Source of the DNA: an uncultured Bacillota bacterium
Lineage (GTDB): Bacteria; Bacillota_I; Bacilli_A; RFN20; CAG-826
NCBI GenBank assembly: GCA_946623775.1
Contig: CAMORJ010000026.1
Location: forward strand, 1-16,370
DNA: 16,370 bases
Direction: 5' to 3'
The first letter of the stretch is position 1. Every line of letters begins with the position of its first letter. Of this stretch, positions 7,315-15,284 are shown in pieces. Below the pieces are notes generated by a model. The model was given only the letters and a program-made list of their open reading frames with translations. It was not told the origin of the DNA and did not search any database. Position numbers and translations under genes: made by a program.

Positions 7315-8121
7315 TTAGTCGATTAATCCGAAGTGCTTGCACGCATAGGCCCAACCATCGTCATCGATGTCTTTGGTGACGAAGTCTGCATGCTTTTTTG
7401 CTTCGGGATGGGCGGCGCCCATGGCGACGGAGGTGCCGGTGAATTGAAGCATCTCCACGTCATTCAATGCGTCGCCTAGGCTCATCGCGTCTCCCGGCTC
7501 ATAGCCATAATATTCAAGGACCGACATGATGCCTTTGGCTTTATCGGAGTCTTTGAGCATGATGTCGACGGCGTATTCGTCCCACCTTGCGGATTTGCAA
7601 TCGCCAAGGTGCGGAAGGAACAAACTTTCTTCAAAATCGTCGCAAAACGCGATCATTTGATACACAGTTCTATCGTAATGGTCGGGGAAGGTGCGGGGTT
7701 GCGGGAAACGGGTGCCATACTTTTCGTGGGCGGAGATGACCCTCTCATCGATCATATTGATGTGGCCTTCATTCTCTTCGATGAGGGTCAATCCAAAACG
7801 CAGCCTCTTGGCGAAGAGAATCATCTTGTCGACGACTTCGGATGGGATCGGATAACGGTAGATGACGTTGCCGTCGATAATGGCGTTGGAGCCATTCATG
7901 GTGATAAGGCCATCGGGCTTAACGTAATTTAGGACCCCGCTTTTGCGGATCAAGTAGTAGTTGCGGCCAGAGCATAGGAAAACCTTGATGCCTTTCCGCT
8001 GCATCTCCTCGATTGCCTTGACGGTGGAAGGCGGCACGCGGTTGGTCACATGCGAAAACAAGGTGCCGTCAATGTCGGAGAAGACGATTTTTACTTTCCC
8101 TAAGCGATTATCGATGTCCAT
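7315..8121 (-). CDS. Cof-type HAD-IIB sugar-phosphate phosphatase
   Basis: Soluble HAD-superfamily hydrolase of the Cof/IIB subgroup; members dephosphorylate sugar phosphates, nucleotides or flavin precursors, and the substrate cannot be read from sequence. Motif I is FSDIDGTLF with nucleophile Asp16 and acid Asp18. Motif II is LCSGR (Ser51). The motif III lysine is probably in DSDKAKG (about 194-196). Motif IV is SLGDALNDVEML (Asp217, Asn220, Asp221). The C2 cap lies between about 85 and 185. Length (268) is typical. The start is fixed by the N-terminus and lack of an alternative. An AAAAGGAT is only 2 nt from the ATG, too close for a normal ribosome binding site. A -10-like TAAAAT lies 12 nt upstream. 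It is divergent from the gene at 8172. Confidence 0.93.
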   Translation of the reverse strand: MDIDNRLGKVKIVFSDIDGTLFSHVTNRVPPSTVKAIEEMQRKGIKVFLCSGRNYYLIRKSGVLNYVKPDGLITMNGSNAIIDGNVIYRYPIPSEVVDKMILFAKRLRFGLTLIEENEGHINMIDERVISAHEKYGTRFPQPRTFPDHYDRTVYQMIAFCDDFEESLFLPHLGDCKSARWDEYAVDIMLKDSDKAKGIMSVLEYYGYEPGDAMSLGDALNDVEMLQFTGTSVAMGAAHPEAKKHADFVTKDIDDDGWAYACKHFGLID

Positions 8122-8130
8122 ATCCTTTTC

Positions 8131-8158
8131 AATATTTTACATGTGCGAGTAAAATATT
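8131..8158. promoter_or_regulatory. Perfect 10-bp inverted repeat in a divergent promoter
   Basis: AATATTTTAC (8131-8140) and GTAAAATATT (8149-8158) are perfect inverted arms around an 8-bp spacer, in the 50-bp gap between two divergent genes. Each arm contains a TAAAAT hexamer, a good -10 box for transcription away from the centre in each direction (8134-8139 leftward, 8150-8155 rightward). A regulator bound here would control both genes. Confidence 0.5.
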
Positions 8159-8171
8159 TGCCGAATATATT

Positions 8172-8510
8172 ATGCGTTACGAAGAATTTGACAAGTACAT
8201 TCCGTACACTGACCCGGAAAATAAATTGGTTCACGCCTACAAAGACGAGCAAGGAAACACCTTCTATGTCGAGCCTGGCTTCTATAGCGGGCTCCAAGGC
8301 TTCAAGGAAAAGCGCCTGGAACGTTATCAGGAAATCCTCGATGCGATAGACGAAGTCATCAAGAAGGAGCACAAAGTCATCTTCACGGCCGACTTCGAGA
8401 ATCCATGGATCACCCGGGACGGCTTCATCTACCGCGAGATCCTAGACATCACCGACCCGCTTAAGATCTTCGTGGAAGACAAATCCCGCGGCTCCGACTA
8501 CGGCGATTAA
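8172..8510 (+). CDS. Hypothetical protein, 112 residues
   Basis: I do not recognise this small, charged, soluble protein. It has no signal peptide or membrane helix. The N-terminal part, MRYEEFDKYIPYTDPENKLVHAY, is rich in aromatic and acidic residues. A probable amphipathic helix follows (about 42-68, FKEKRLERYQEILDAIDEVI), and the rest looks beta-rich (VIFTADFENPWIT, FIYREILDI). Codon choice matches neighbouring genes and a strong terminator follows directly, so it is probably a real single-gene unit. No Shine-Dalgarno site precedes the ATG; a TAAAAT hexamer lies 16 nt upstream. It is divergent from the HAD phosphatase gene with a shared palindromic promoter, which hints at linked regulation only. 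Confidence 0.75.
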   Translation: MRYEEFDKYIPYTDPENKLVHAYKDEQGNTFYVEPGFYSGLQGFKEKRLERYQEILDAIDEVIKKEHKVIFTADFENPWITRDGFIYREILDITDPLKIFVEDKSRGSDYGD

Positions 8511-8516
8511 ACGATA

Positions 8517-8551
8517 AAGAAAACCTCCGATTGCTCGGAGGCCTTTTCGTT
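8517..8551. terminator. Bidirectional rho-independent terminator
   Basis: CCTCCGA (8524-8530), loop TTGC, TCGGAGG (8535-8541). The plus strand continues CCTTTTCGTT; the minus strand continues TTTTCTTTAT. It lies between two converging genes (stops at 8510 and 8567) and can serve both. Confidence 0.88.
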
Positions 8552-8566
8552 ATCCTAAATGGGCCC

Positions 8567-10780
8567 TTAGATGGTTGTTTTGCATAGGACATAGCAATCG
8601 GTTAAATCGCTTACCCTAAATGCAGAGGCGCCGTTTTCGTATTCGATGGGCTCTTCGTTGTGAATGCCCTGAACGGTGATGAAGCCGGACATGTCATTGC
8701 CTTCATAATACTTTTCGGGGTGCGCGGAATAGCCTTCTAGGCGGAAGGAGCGGTCATTGCCATCGACATAGACGTATCCTACGCCAAGAGGATAATTGCC
8801 GGTTGTGCCAACCTCGGTATTGAAGGTTGCGACGCGCCCGGAAACGGTGACCTTGGTGGCGCTTTGAACGGTGTTGCGGTCATTGATTTGGGAGAATTGA
8901 TCCAGTTTTTCCTCATATCCGTTCCCGGTTTTTTGACCGGTCAGATAAAGGTTGAAAAGAGGATCGCCGGCGACATCGGAAGCCGTATCTTCGTGATTGA
9001 TGTTATAAAGGGAGAAGATGACGTTCTTGTTGGGGTCATTGATGACGCCATGTGCCATCAAATAATCGCCGAAGCTCATCTTGGTTTCTAGGTTGGGCAG
9101 GATGTTGTGCGCATATTTGATCTTCATCATCTCGAAGTCCGCATAAGCGACGGATTTCTGGGCGATGGCGCTGAGCTGGATTTCCTTCCCGTCGAAATAG
9201 ACGTGCGTGCTGCCTTCCGTCTCCTTGTATTTGGGGTCGTTCTCGTTTTGGCACCAACGGTCCTTGTCATCGTCGTATTCGCGCCCGTTTTGGGTATAGA
9301 ATTCGGCGACGAGCTCGAGTTCATGGTTTTCGAATTCGACATAGGAATCGATATCATAGGAGAAGAATTTGGCGCCTTTGTTGGGCTGTCTCCTTCCTTC
9401 TAGGGTGAGCCCCTTGACGATGTTTTTCTCGATGAGGTTGAAGCGGTCCTCGTATAGGTTGGTCCCAGAGAACATGCGCGCCATATCGTTGATGGAGGCG
9501 GCGCTGTAATAGACCCTGGCCATCTTGGCGACGAGCCCGGTGATTTCGTCTTCCGTCTCAAAGCCGAAGTTATAGACCGCGGAAAGGAGGGAATGGTAGA
9601 CGTCGATCGTATTCATGTTGGATGCGTCTAAGCCGTCTAGGGTAAGCCCTGTCAACGCCTCGCCGAAATTGATGAAGGCATTGAAATATGCCTGGATGGA
9701 GTCGAAATCCTTGAAATAGCTTCTGGCGGCCTCAAGGCGAAGGTGGGTGATGATGTCTTTGGCCAAATCCGAATCGACCCCTTTGTCCAGCAGGTCGGTT
9801 AGGATATCCAAATCGATGAAGTTATAGGCGGAGCCGCCGAGGGAGTTTAGCTTCGCGAAGGATTTTTCCGGCAGCGGGACAAAGACGGTTTTGTCTTTTT
9901 TGACCTTATGTCCCGCATAGTCGTAATCGATGCCGGGACGAGGCAAGGTGATGTTGCCGTCCTCTCCATAATGAAGGGTGAGGAAAATGCCGTTGCTGGC
10001 GTAGCATTTATCGATGAATTCGCCGAAATAATGGACATAGGATGCCATGAAGTCGTTGCATTTGTTCTGAAGGGGGACGTATTGCGCCGATACGAAATGG
10101 TCCCAGTTGCTTTTCGCGGCCTGGAAGAAGGTCAACGAATTGGAGAAGCGCGTTCTCACTTCGGCATCGGATACGGCGTTTAGGATTTCGTTCGTCGCGC
10201 TTTGCAGGTTATGGGAAAGCGAATTGATGCGGTCGACGAGGTTGATCTCCATGTTGGCGACCTGCTCGGATATCTGGTCGAGCTTCTTTTGGATGTTCTC
10301 CAACGCGTTGATGATGCGGACGTTAGAGCTGAGGAAGCCCTCCCCCTCGCTGAAGCCCAGCATCAGCATGACGCTGCCGCCGAGGTTTTGCAAAGAGTCG
10401 GTGCTGATGGAGGAGTAGTTCTTGGTGAAAAGGGCCGACCCTATGATGGCCGCGCTAGAAAGGGCGCGGATCGCGTTTTGGCGGAAAGCGGCCTCGTCTT
10501 CTTCCCTTTGGCGAAGCGCCTCTTCGCGCGTGCTGCGAATGGAAGATATGACATCCGCGTTGATTTCCTCGATCGACATGCCATCAAAAGGCGTGTTGTA
10601 GGTCAGCGTATCCTCCAACGTGAAGGGGCTTCCGTCATATTGCCCTCCGGTTTGGGATGAAGTTTGGGATGATTCACCTTCGCCGTCCTTATAGGCGAAA
10701 TCCGCTCCTTTATTAGAAATAGGGAGGCTGCAGGAGGTCAATGCCAATGCGGCGATGAATGCGAATGATAGTTTTCTCAT
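8567..10780 (-). CDS. Large lipoprotein with hydrophobic segments and coiled coil, unknown function
   Basis: A 737-residue predicted surface lipoprotein; no family recognised. Residues 1-17 are the signal with lipobox ALTSC (Cys17). A low-complexity Gly/Ser/Gln spacer (about 34-50) follows. Next is a charged helix (about 70-100), two short hydrophobic stretches (103-118, AIRALSSAAIIGSALF; 135-143, GSVMLMLGF), and a heptad-rich coiled coil (about 150-208, NIQKKLDQISEQVANMEINL). The middle is mostly helical; the last about 200 residues look beta-rich. Helix, hydrophobic hairpin, then long helix recalls alpha-helical pore-forming toxins, but that is only a shape resemblance. The start at 10780 is chosen for the signal peptide; a longer in-frame start at 10903 lies inside the preceding gene. 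That gene's stop is 4 nt away, so the pair forms an operon and translation is probably coupled. Confidence 0.85.
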   Translation of the reverse strand: MRKLSFAFIAALALTSCSLPISNKGADFAYKDGEGESSQTSSQTGGQYDGSPFTLEDTLTYNTPFDGMSIEEINADVISSIRSTREEALRQREEDEAAFRQNAIRALSSAAIIGSALFTKNYSSISTDSLQNLGGSVMLMLGFSEGEGFLSSNVRIINALENIQKKLDQISEQVANMEINLVDRINSLSHNLQSATNEILNAVSDAEVRTRFSNSLTFFQAAKSNWDHFVSAQYVPLQNKCNDFMASYVHYFGEFIDKCYASNGIFLTLHYGEDGNITLPRPGIDYDYAGHKVKKDKTVFVPLPEKSFAKLNSLGGSAYNFIDLDILTDLLDKGVDSDLAKDIITHLRLEAARSYFKDFDSIQAYFNAFINFGEALTGLTLDGLDASNMNTIDVYHSLLSAVYNFGFETEDEITGLVAKMARVYYSAASINDMARMFSGTNLYEDRFNLIEKNIVKGLTLEGRRQPNKGAKFFSYDIDSYVEFENHELELVAEFYTQNGREYDDDKDRWCQNENDPKYKETEGSTHVYFDGKEIQLSAIAQKSVAYADFEMMKIKYAHNILPNLETKMSFGDYLMAHGVINDPNKNVIFSLYNINHEDTASDVAGDPLFNLYLTGQKTGNGYEEKLDQFSQINDRNTVQSATKVTVSGRVATFNTEVGTTGNYPLGVGYVYVDGNDRSFRLEGYSAHPEKYYEGNDMSGFITVQGIHNEEPIEYENGASAFRVSDLTDCYVLCKTTI

Positions 10781-10784
10781 GGTT

Positions 10785-13700
10785 TTATTCCCCCATTTCG
10801 ACGATGTCGTAAGAGATGATGGTGACTGGGTCTTCACCGAGCGGGTTGATGTCGAATTGGACGTCCTTTTTGGCTTGGAATCCCGTCCCGTCGCTACCGG
10901 CATAGACCAAGATGTCGTAATCGGGAGTGGAGCTTGCTTGCGGGGTGTCGAGGTTTACGCTTGCGTCTTCGCCGACCTTGTTGATCTCGAATTTGCTCCC
11001 TTTTCCGACCTTGAAGACATATTTGAACTTTGCATTGCCCAGATAGCCTGTCTTGACCCGGAAGCGCGTATTGCCAACCATCGTCAGACCAGCGTTTTCA
11101 GGGTTGCGGTAGGCCCTTCCGCCATCATAGACGTTAAGCAACCCCGCGTATTGGTTCAAACCGGTGTCCCCGTTGACGCCCAAGTCGGTGTTATCGGGGA
11201 TATCGTTATCCCAAGTGGATGCCCACGAAAGGCTTTGATGCCCATAGGAGCAAGTGCATTCGGCACGGTAACTCTCATAGAAATCGGTGTTGGGGACATC
11301 GATTAGGATGTTATAGTCGTGCAAGGGGATGCAATCCCAATCGCTGTCATCATAATAATCCTTTCCCCTTTCATCGGCGTCTGGGGTTTTCTTGCTTCGG
11401 ACGTAGGTGATTTCGATCGCATTGCGTCCAGTGTCATAGAAACTGGCGCTCATGTAATGGCCCCATTCGACTTCGCGATAGAGCGTAGAGAAGGAGACCA
11501 TGTGGAGAATATGGTCATCGTTCTGGGTGGCACTCGTGTAGTGGTAGGATCCGCCGCGGACTAAATTCACCCTTACCCTGCTGTTGTATTTGCCGTCGCA
11601 CGGATCGACGGTAAGGCAATAGCCCTCGTTTTCGTATTGGAGGGTGAAACCATCGCGGGCCGGCGAGACAAAATCCTTGTAATAAACATTCTGGTAATAG
11701 TTCAGATAGAGGCGGAAGTTGCGGATGAAGAAGTCGCTTGGATAGGGGTTGTGCTCGTATTTGCCCGAACCATAGGAAGAGGTGGCGAAGGCATTTGGGG
11801 TGATCGTGATGTTTTTGATGTAGCTATCCTCCAGCGCCTCGAAGGAATATTCGTTGATATCGCCGACGTTGCCGTTGCAATAGAGGCGGTAATTGGACCT
11901 ATTGATGCGCTGCAAGCCGTTTTCGGCATGGACGCCTATCCCGGTTGAGAAGTAGCGGTTTTCCTCGGGCAAGATGGCTTGCGCGGTCACGACGGCTCCC
12001 GCGGGGGCTTTGATTTTGAGGGAGCTGCCCTTGCCTAGAAAGGTCGCGTGGCGCGCGCTGTCGTAGGAAATCCCTCCGTTTGGCGACAGGGTGAGAAGAT
12101 CGTTGATGACGACTTGCTCTTCGCTTGGGGCCAGGTTCACGTCGTGGGCTAAAACGGTTTGGTCGCCATCGCAAGTATGATGGAAGCCATCGAATTCGAT
12201 ATAGGTGCGGACGTCGCTGTTGTACGGTTTGTTGCGCTGCCCGTCCCAATCGTTGACGAAATGCCCGCGCCCGTTAGGGATCGCGAACAGATCGATTAAT
12301 TGTTCGGGAAGAGAGGGCAACGCCACGCCATGGAGCTCGGTATTGGAGACGACGTGGACCGAGTCGATCCCCATGTTATACGCGTCTGGGAGGAATAAGG
12401 TCTCCGAAGTGTTTCCAAGGTGCCCCCAGACATCGACGGTATCCTTGAATTCCACCGAGACATAGGCGGAATCGATGGCGAATAGGGCATAGGAATCATC
12501 CCTTACGCCTTCGCTTGCTTTGAAGTTGCATCTTTCGAACCTCGCCCCGACTTTGGCGGCGCCGCTGGCGTTGTTGAGGCTGTTGGGCAAATCGAAGAGG
12601 ATCTCCCTTTCTTCTTTGCCTGAATCCAGCGCGATGAAGTCGCAGTCCTCAAAATGGACGACGCCATTGGCGGAATCGTCGACCATGTATTTGCGCCCAA
12701 CGACGGTCGCGTGGATGAAGTGGGCCCTGTCTTGGGGCAGAATCAGTGCTTTGTCCAATCCGGAAATGGTGTTGTAGCTGGAGACGAAGCGGTCCGCCTG
12801 GATAAGCAAGGCGGTTGCGACGCCGGTCTCGGTCAGGCTATGGTCGTCTTTAGCGCCATGGAGGATTTGGAAGGAGGAGAAATAGCAGTCGTTGGCCTCT
12901 TCCCTGACTGCCACGACATAGGATTCGCTGTCTTTGGTGACTGCGGTTCCGTCTTTCACGCCATCGTGGCCGGCGATGATGACTTTGCTTCCGTCTTCCT
13001 GGTTGCCATAGATCTCAGTATGGGGGAGGGTGATGTCCAGCTTCTCTTCATAGGTTCCATCGGCCAGATAGATGCGCTTGATGGTGTCTACGTCCAAAGA
13101 GAAGCGGCGAAGGTAATCAAGCGCCTCGGTGATGGAAGAGAAAACGTGGTGCTTTCCTGTGGAGGAATTTTGCTTTGTGCCGTTATTGATGGTGCCCGCC
13201 ATACCCTCGAAGGAAGGGTCGACGCGGCATTCGATGAATCGTCCTTCCCCCGACCTGTTGATATAGGGGAGGGCGTTGGTGACGTTGACGGGGAAAGACT
13301 CTTCCGCCTCCAATTCGCCCATTTTGAAGCGTATGGTCGGATTTTGCGGGCCTACGGCCGTCCTATCGAACCCTGTGATTTTGACATGGGGGTCATCAAG
13401 GGGCACAAAGATCGGCACGGGGAGGGAATCGGGGCTTGCGTGATGGAAGAGAGTGATAAAGATTCCGCTGAAGTCGGGCTCATCGTTTTGGAAGATGACC
13501 GAGGAGACGCTTTCCCTTTGCGTCGCGTCTTGGCCTCTGGTGTTGGTGAGGTCTTTGAATCCGCCTATACGGATCATGACGTCGCTGACGACATAGACGG
13601 TCGCCTGATAGGAGGCGCTGAGCCCTTGATAGGAGACGACGACATCATAGGTTCCGCCTTTGCTCAGGTTGATGCCGGAGAAGGTGAGCTTTTCGTTCGG

Positions 13701-14000
13701 TATGGTCTGGGTCGACCCATCTTCGTAGGTTCCGATGACCTTAAGCCCCTTCGCGGAGAAATTCTCGCCCACATAAAAGGAATTGACTCCAGGGGAGGCA
13801 ATGGCAAGGGAGACAAGCTTATTCTCTTCTGCCGGCTCCCCGCTTTGGGAAGACTTGGAGCTCGTCGGTTCTTTGCTTGATGTGGAGGAAGGTCTTACCG
13901 TGCATTCTGGGGTGGGGCATGACTGCGCTGGGCAAGAAGATTCCCCTCCGCAGGAAGATAGAAGAAGCGCGGTGGCAATTACGAGCAATTTACGGTTCAT
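10785..14000 (-). CDS. Giant lipoprotein with Ig-like domain and pectinesterase-like beta-helix
   Basis: A 1071-residue predicted surface lipoprotein. The lipobox is LLSSC (Cys17), followed by Cys23, Cys28 and Cys33 and a Ser/Thr/Pro/Lys linker (about 36-60). Residues about 62-137 form a group 3 bacterial Ig-like domain (GVNSFYVGENF, GTYEDGSTQTIP, GTYDVVVSYQG). Residues about 284-455 resemble pectinesterase beta-helices: HVFSSITEALDYL, RIYLADGTYEEKLDI, SGLDKALIL, then a VHFEDCDF rung. The catalytic motifs QDTL and VDFIFG are not preserved, so this is more likely a binding scaffold than an active esterase. The remaining about 600 residues are beta-rich and unassigned. A strong ribosome binding site, AAGGAGG (minus strand, 14009-14015), sets the start 8 nt downstream. 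It is first in an operon with the 737-residue lipoprotein. A role in binding or processing polysaccharide or host glycans is inference. Confidence 0.87.
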   Translation of the reverse strand: MNRKLLVIATALLLSSCGGESSCPAQSCPTPECTVRPSSTSSKEPTSSKSSQSGEPAEENKLVSLAIASPGVNSFYVGENFSAKGLKVIGTYEDGSTQTIPNEKLTFSGINLSKGGTYDVVVSYQGLSASYQATVYVVSDVMIRIGGFKDLTNTRGQDATQRESVSSVIFQNDEPDFSGIFITLFHHASPDSLPVPIFVPLDDPHVKITGFDRTAVGPQNPTIRFKMGELEAEESFPVNVTNALPYINRSGEGRFIECRVDPSFEGMAGTINNGTKQNSSTGKHHVFSSITEALDYLRRFSLDVDTIKRIYLADGTYEEKLDITLPHTEIYGNQEDGSKVIIAGHDGVKDGTAVTKDSESYVVAVREEANDCYFSSFQILHGAKDDHSLTETGVATALLIQADRFVSSYNTISGLDKALILPQDRAHFIHATVVGRKYMVDDSANGVVHFEDCDFIALDSGKEEREILFDLPNSLNNASGAAKVGARFERCNFKASEGVRDDSYALFAIDSAYVSVEFKDTVDVWGHLGNTSETLFLPDAYNMGIDSVHVVSNTELHGVALPSLPEQLIDLFAIPNGRGHFVNDWDGQRNKPYNSDVRTYIEFDGFHHTCDGDQTVLAHDVNLAPSEEQVVINDLLTLSPNGGISYDSARHATFLGKGSSLKIKAPAGAVVTAQAILPEENRYFSTGIGVHAENGLQRINRSNYRLYCNGNVGDINEYSFEALEDSYIKNITITPNAFATSSYGSGKYEHNPYPSDFFIRNFRLYLNYYQNVYYKDFVSPARDGFTLQYENEGYCLTVDPCDGKYNSRVRVNLVRGGSYHYTSATQNDDHILHMVSFSTLYREVEWGHYMSASFYDTGRNAIEITYVRSKKTPDADERGKDYYDDSDWDCIPLHDYNILIDVPNTDFYESYRAECTCSYGHQSLSWASTWDNDIPDNTDLGVNGDTGLNQYAGLLNVYDGGRAYRNPENAGLTMVGNTRFRVKTGYLGNAKFKYVFKVGKGSKFEINKVGEDASVNLDTPQASSTPDYDILVYAGSDGTGFQAKKDVQFDINPLGEDPVTIISYDIVEMGE

Positions 14001-14037
14001 GGGCTTTGCCTCCTTAATCGTCTTATTACTTTGTTCT

Positions 14038-14077
14038 ATCTATATAATAGATGACTTTTGCCACAAGACTGCCACAA
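14038..14077 (-). promoter_or_regulatory. Promoter region of the two-lipoprotein operon with phased direct repeats
   Basis: TGCCACAA occurs twice, at 14059-14066 and 14070-14077, exactly 11 bp (one helical turn) apart. It reads TTGTGGCA on the coding strand. Downstream toward the gene is an AT-rich palindrome ATCTAT-ATA-ATAGAT (14038-14052) containing -10-like hexamers (TATTAT, TATATA). No good -35 exists at the right spacing, which fits an activator-dependent promoter bound at the direct repeats. Confidence 0.45.
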
Positions 14078-14080
14078 AGG

Positions 14081-14115
14081 ACAACGAAAACGCCCACCTA
14101 TGCACGAGGTGGGCG
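14081..14115 (-). terminator. Rho-independent terminator after the four-helix membrane protein gene
   Basis: A perfect 9-bp stem, CGCCCACCT (14091-14099) and AGGTGGGCG (14107-14115), with a 7-nt loop. On the minus strand it is followed by TTTTCGTTGT. It lies between the stop at 14140 and the lipoprotein operon, so that operon has its own promoter. Confidence 0.88.
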
Positions 14116-14139
14116 TCATTTGCTTGTTGGGGAGATGCC

Positions 14140-15225
14140 TTATTGCTGCTGGCCAGCGGATGGGGACAGGGTCCTCATCGACATCCACATGATGCGGAAG
14201 GCGAAGACGATCAAGAAGCTGAAGCTTGCGAACTGCGCCATGATGAATCCGAGGATCATGCCAAGGATTGCAGGGGTGAAGGAAGCGGTGTAGGACATCT
14301 TCTGAGTCTGCCAGAAGGTGAAGATGCGGTAGGGGTTGCGCTTGCCTCTGGTCAAGAGGAAGAGCAATAGGCCCATGATGATGATTCCGCCCGCATCGAT
14401 GCCAGCGACGATGCCGGTCATCGACCATGCGCGCTTCACTTTCGTGGAGGCATAGCCGTCGTTGACGAAGGTCGTCCAGGAAGCGGTGAGGATGGAGAGG
14501 TATTCGCGGGTTCCGAATTTCTCGGCCGGAATCGCTTCGCCGCTGATTTTGTTTTTGGCCAAGGACTTGAGGTCGAATCCGTCGTGGTGGTCATATAAAC
14601 CAGAGACCGATGACCCTTGAGAGCCGTCCAATTTGCGGGAAGAGCAGTAGAAGGATTCTTTGCCAAGGAACAAGAACGCGGTGATGTAGGGCTTGGCGGA
14701 GCCATCGTCCTTCAAGGAACGCACGGCTTCGGTGAACGGGTTCTTGTTTTCGGTGATCCTCTTGAGGAAGTCGGTGTCGGAAATGCTTTCGGCGTAGTTA
14801 TAGAAGACCTCGAAGATGACCTCGTTGGACCCGGTCGCCTTATAGGTGTACCAAGGCTCACTGTTCTCGTTCTTGATCTGAGCGGTCCAGGAATCGCCGG
14901 GGTTGGTGAGCTTTTTGTCGGAGATGACGAGCGAGACGTTCTTGCTGTCGATTTCCTCTTGGAAATGGACCAAACCGGTCTCATAGCCGTAGGAGGTGGC
15001 GAAGAAGGAATTGCCAGCCTGTACGGACATGTTCTGAGAGAGGATTGGGATGACCGCGATGATGATGGAGAGGATCGCCATGACGACTGGCATGTACCAT
15101 TTCCAGTTGCGGCCGACGTCGACGACGGCGTCGTTCTTTATGAGGGTCGATAGCCCGCGGAGCACTTTTGCCCTTAATTCGGGGTTGCCCTTTTTCTTCT
15201 GTTTTTTGATCTGTTTATTAGCCAT
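14140..15225 (-). CDS. Integral membrane protein with large extracellular domain
   Basis: A 361-residue membrane protein with no confident family. The N-terminus is strongly basic (MANKQIKKQKKKGNPELRAK). One membrane helix (about 43-63) is followed by about 200 residues that should be outside the cell (65-268), then three further helices (about 270-292, 314-334, 335-350) and a short tail, TLSPSAGQQQ. The layout of one helix, an outside domain and a C-terminal helix cluster resembles the DUF1189 (YvdJ-like) proteins of Bacilli, but I see no diagnostic motif. A modest ribosome binding site, AAAGG, lies 9 nt before the ATG. It has its own terminator, so it is not in one transcript with the downstream lipoproteins unless by read-through. 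It is divergent from the gene at 15351. Confidence 0.85.
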   Translation of the reverse strand: MANKQIKKQKKKGNPELRAKVLRGLSTLIKNDAVVDVGRNWKWYMPVVMAILSIIIAVIPILSQNMSVQAGNSFFATSYGYETGLVHFQEEIDSKNVSLVISDKKLTNPGDSWTAQIKNENSEPWYTYKATGSNEVIFEVFYNYAESISDTDFLKRITENKNPFTEAVRSLKDDGSAKPYITAFLFLGKESFYCSSRKLDGSQGSSVSGLYDHHDGFDLKSLAKNKISGEAIPAEKFGTREYLSILTASWTTFVNDGYASTKVKRAWSMTGIVAGIDAGGIIIMGLLLFLLTRGKRNPYRIFTFWQTQKMSYTASFTPAILGMILGFIMAQFASFSFLIVFAFRIMWMSMRTLSPSAGQQQ

Positions 15226-15284
15226 TTAGAATAACCTTTTGCAAAGCAAGAATAACAATACACGAGTTCTCGCCAATTTGAAAC

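Noticed and set aside
7305..7320. Terminator between rlmH and the HAD gene
   Set aside because: The stops are 3 nt apart and no hairpin with a T-tract is visible; termination would have to occur inside the opposite gene.
10781..10903. Upstream start for the 737-residue lipoprotein
   Set aside because: It lies inside the preceding gene in another frame and would bury the signal peptide at residue 42.
12654..13880. 408-codon open frame on the plus strand inside the giant lipoprotein gene
   Set aside because: It is a shadow of the lipoprotein reading frame, with an Asp/Gly/Val-rich composition and no ribosome binding site; the minus strand has the signal peptide and recognisable domains.
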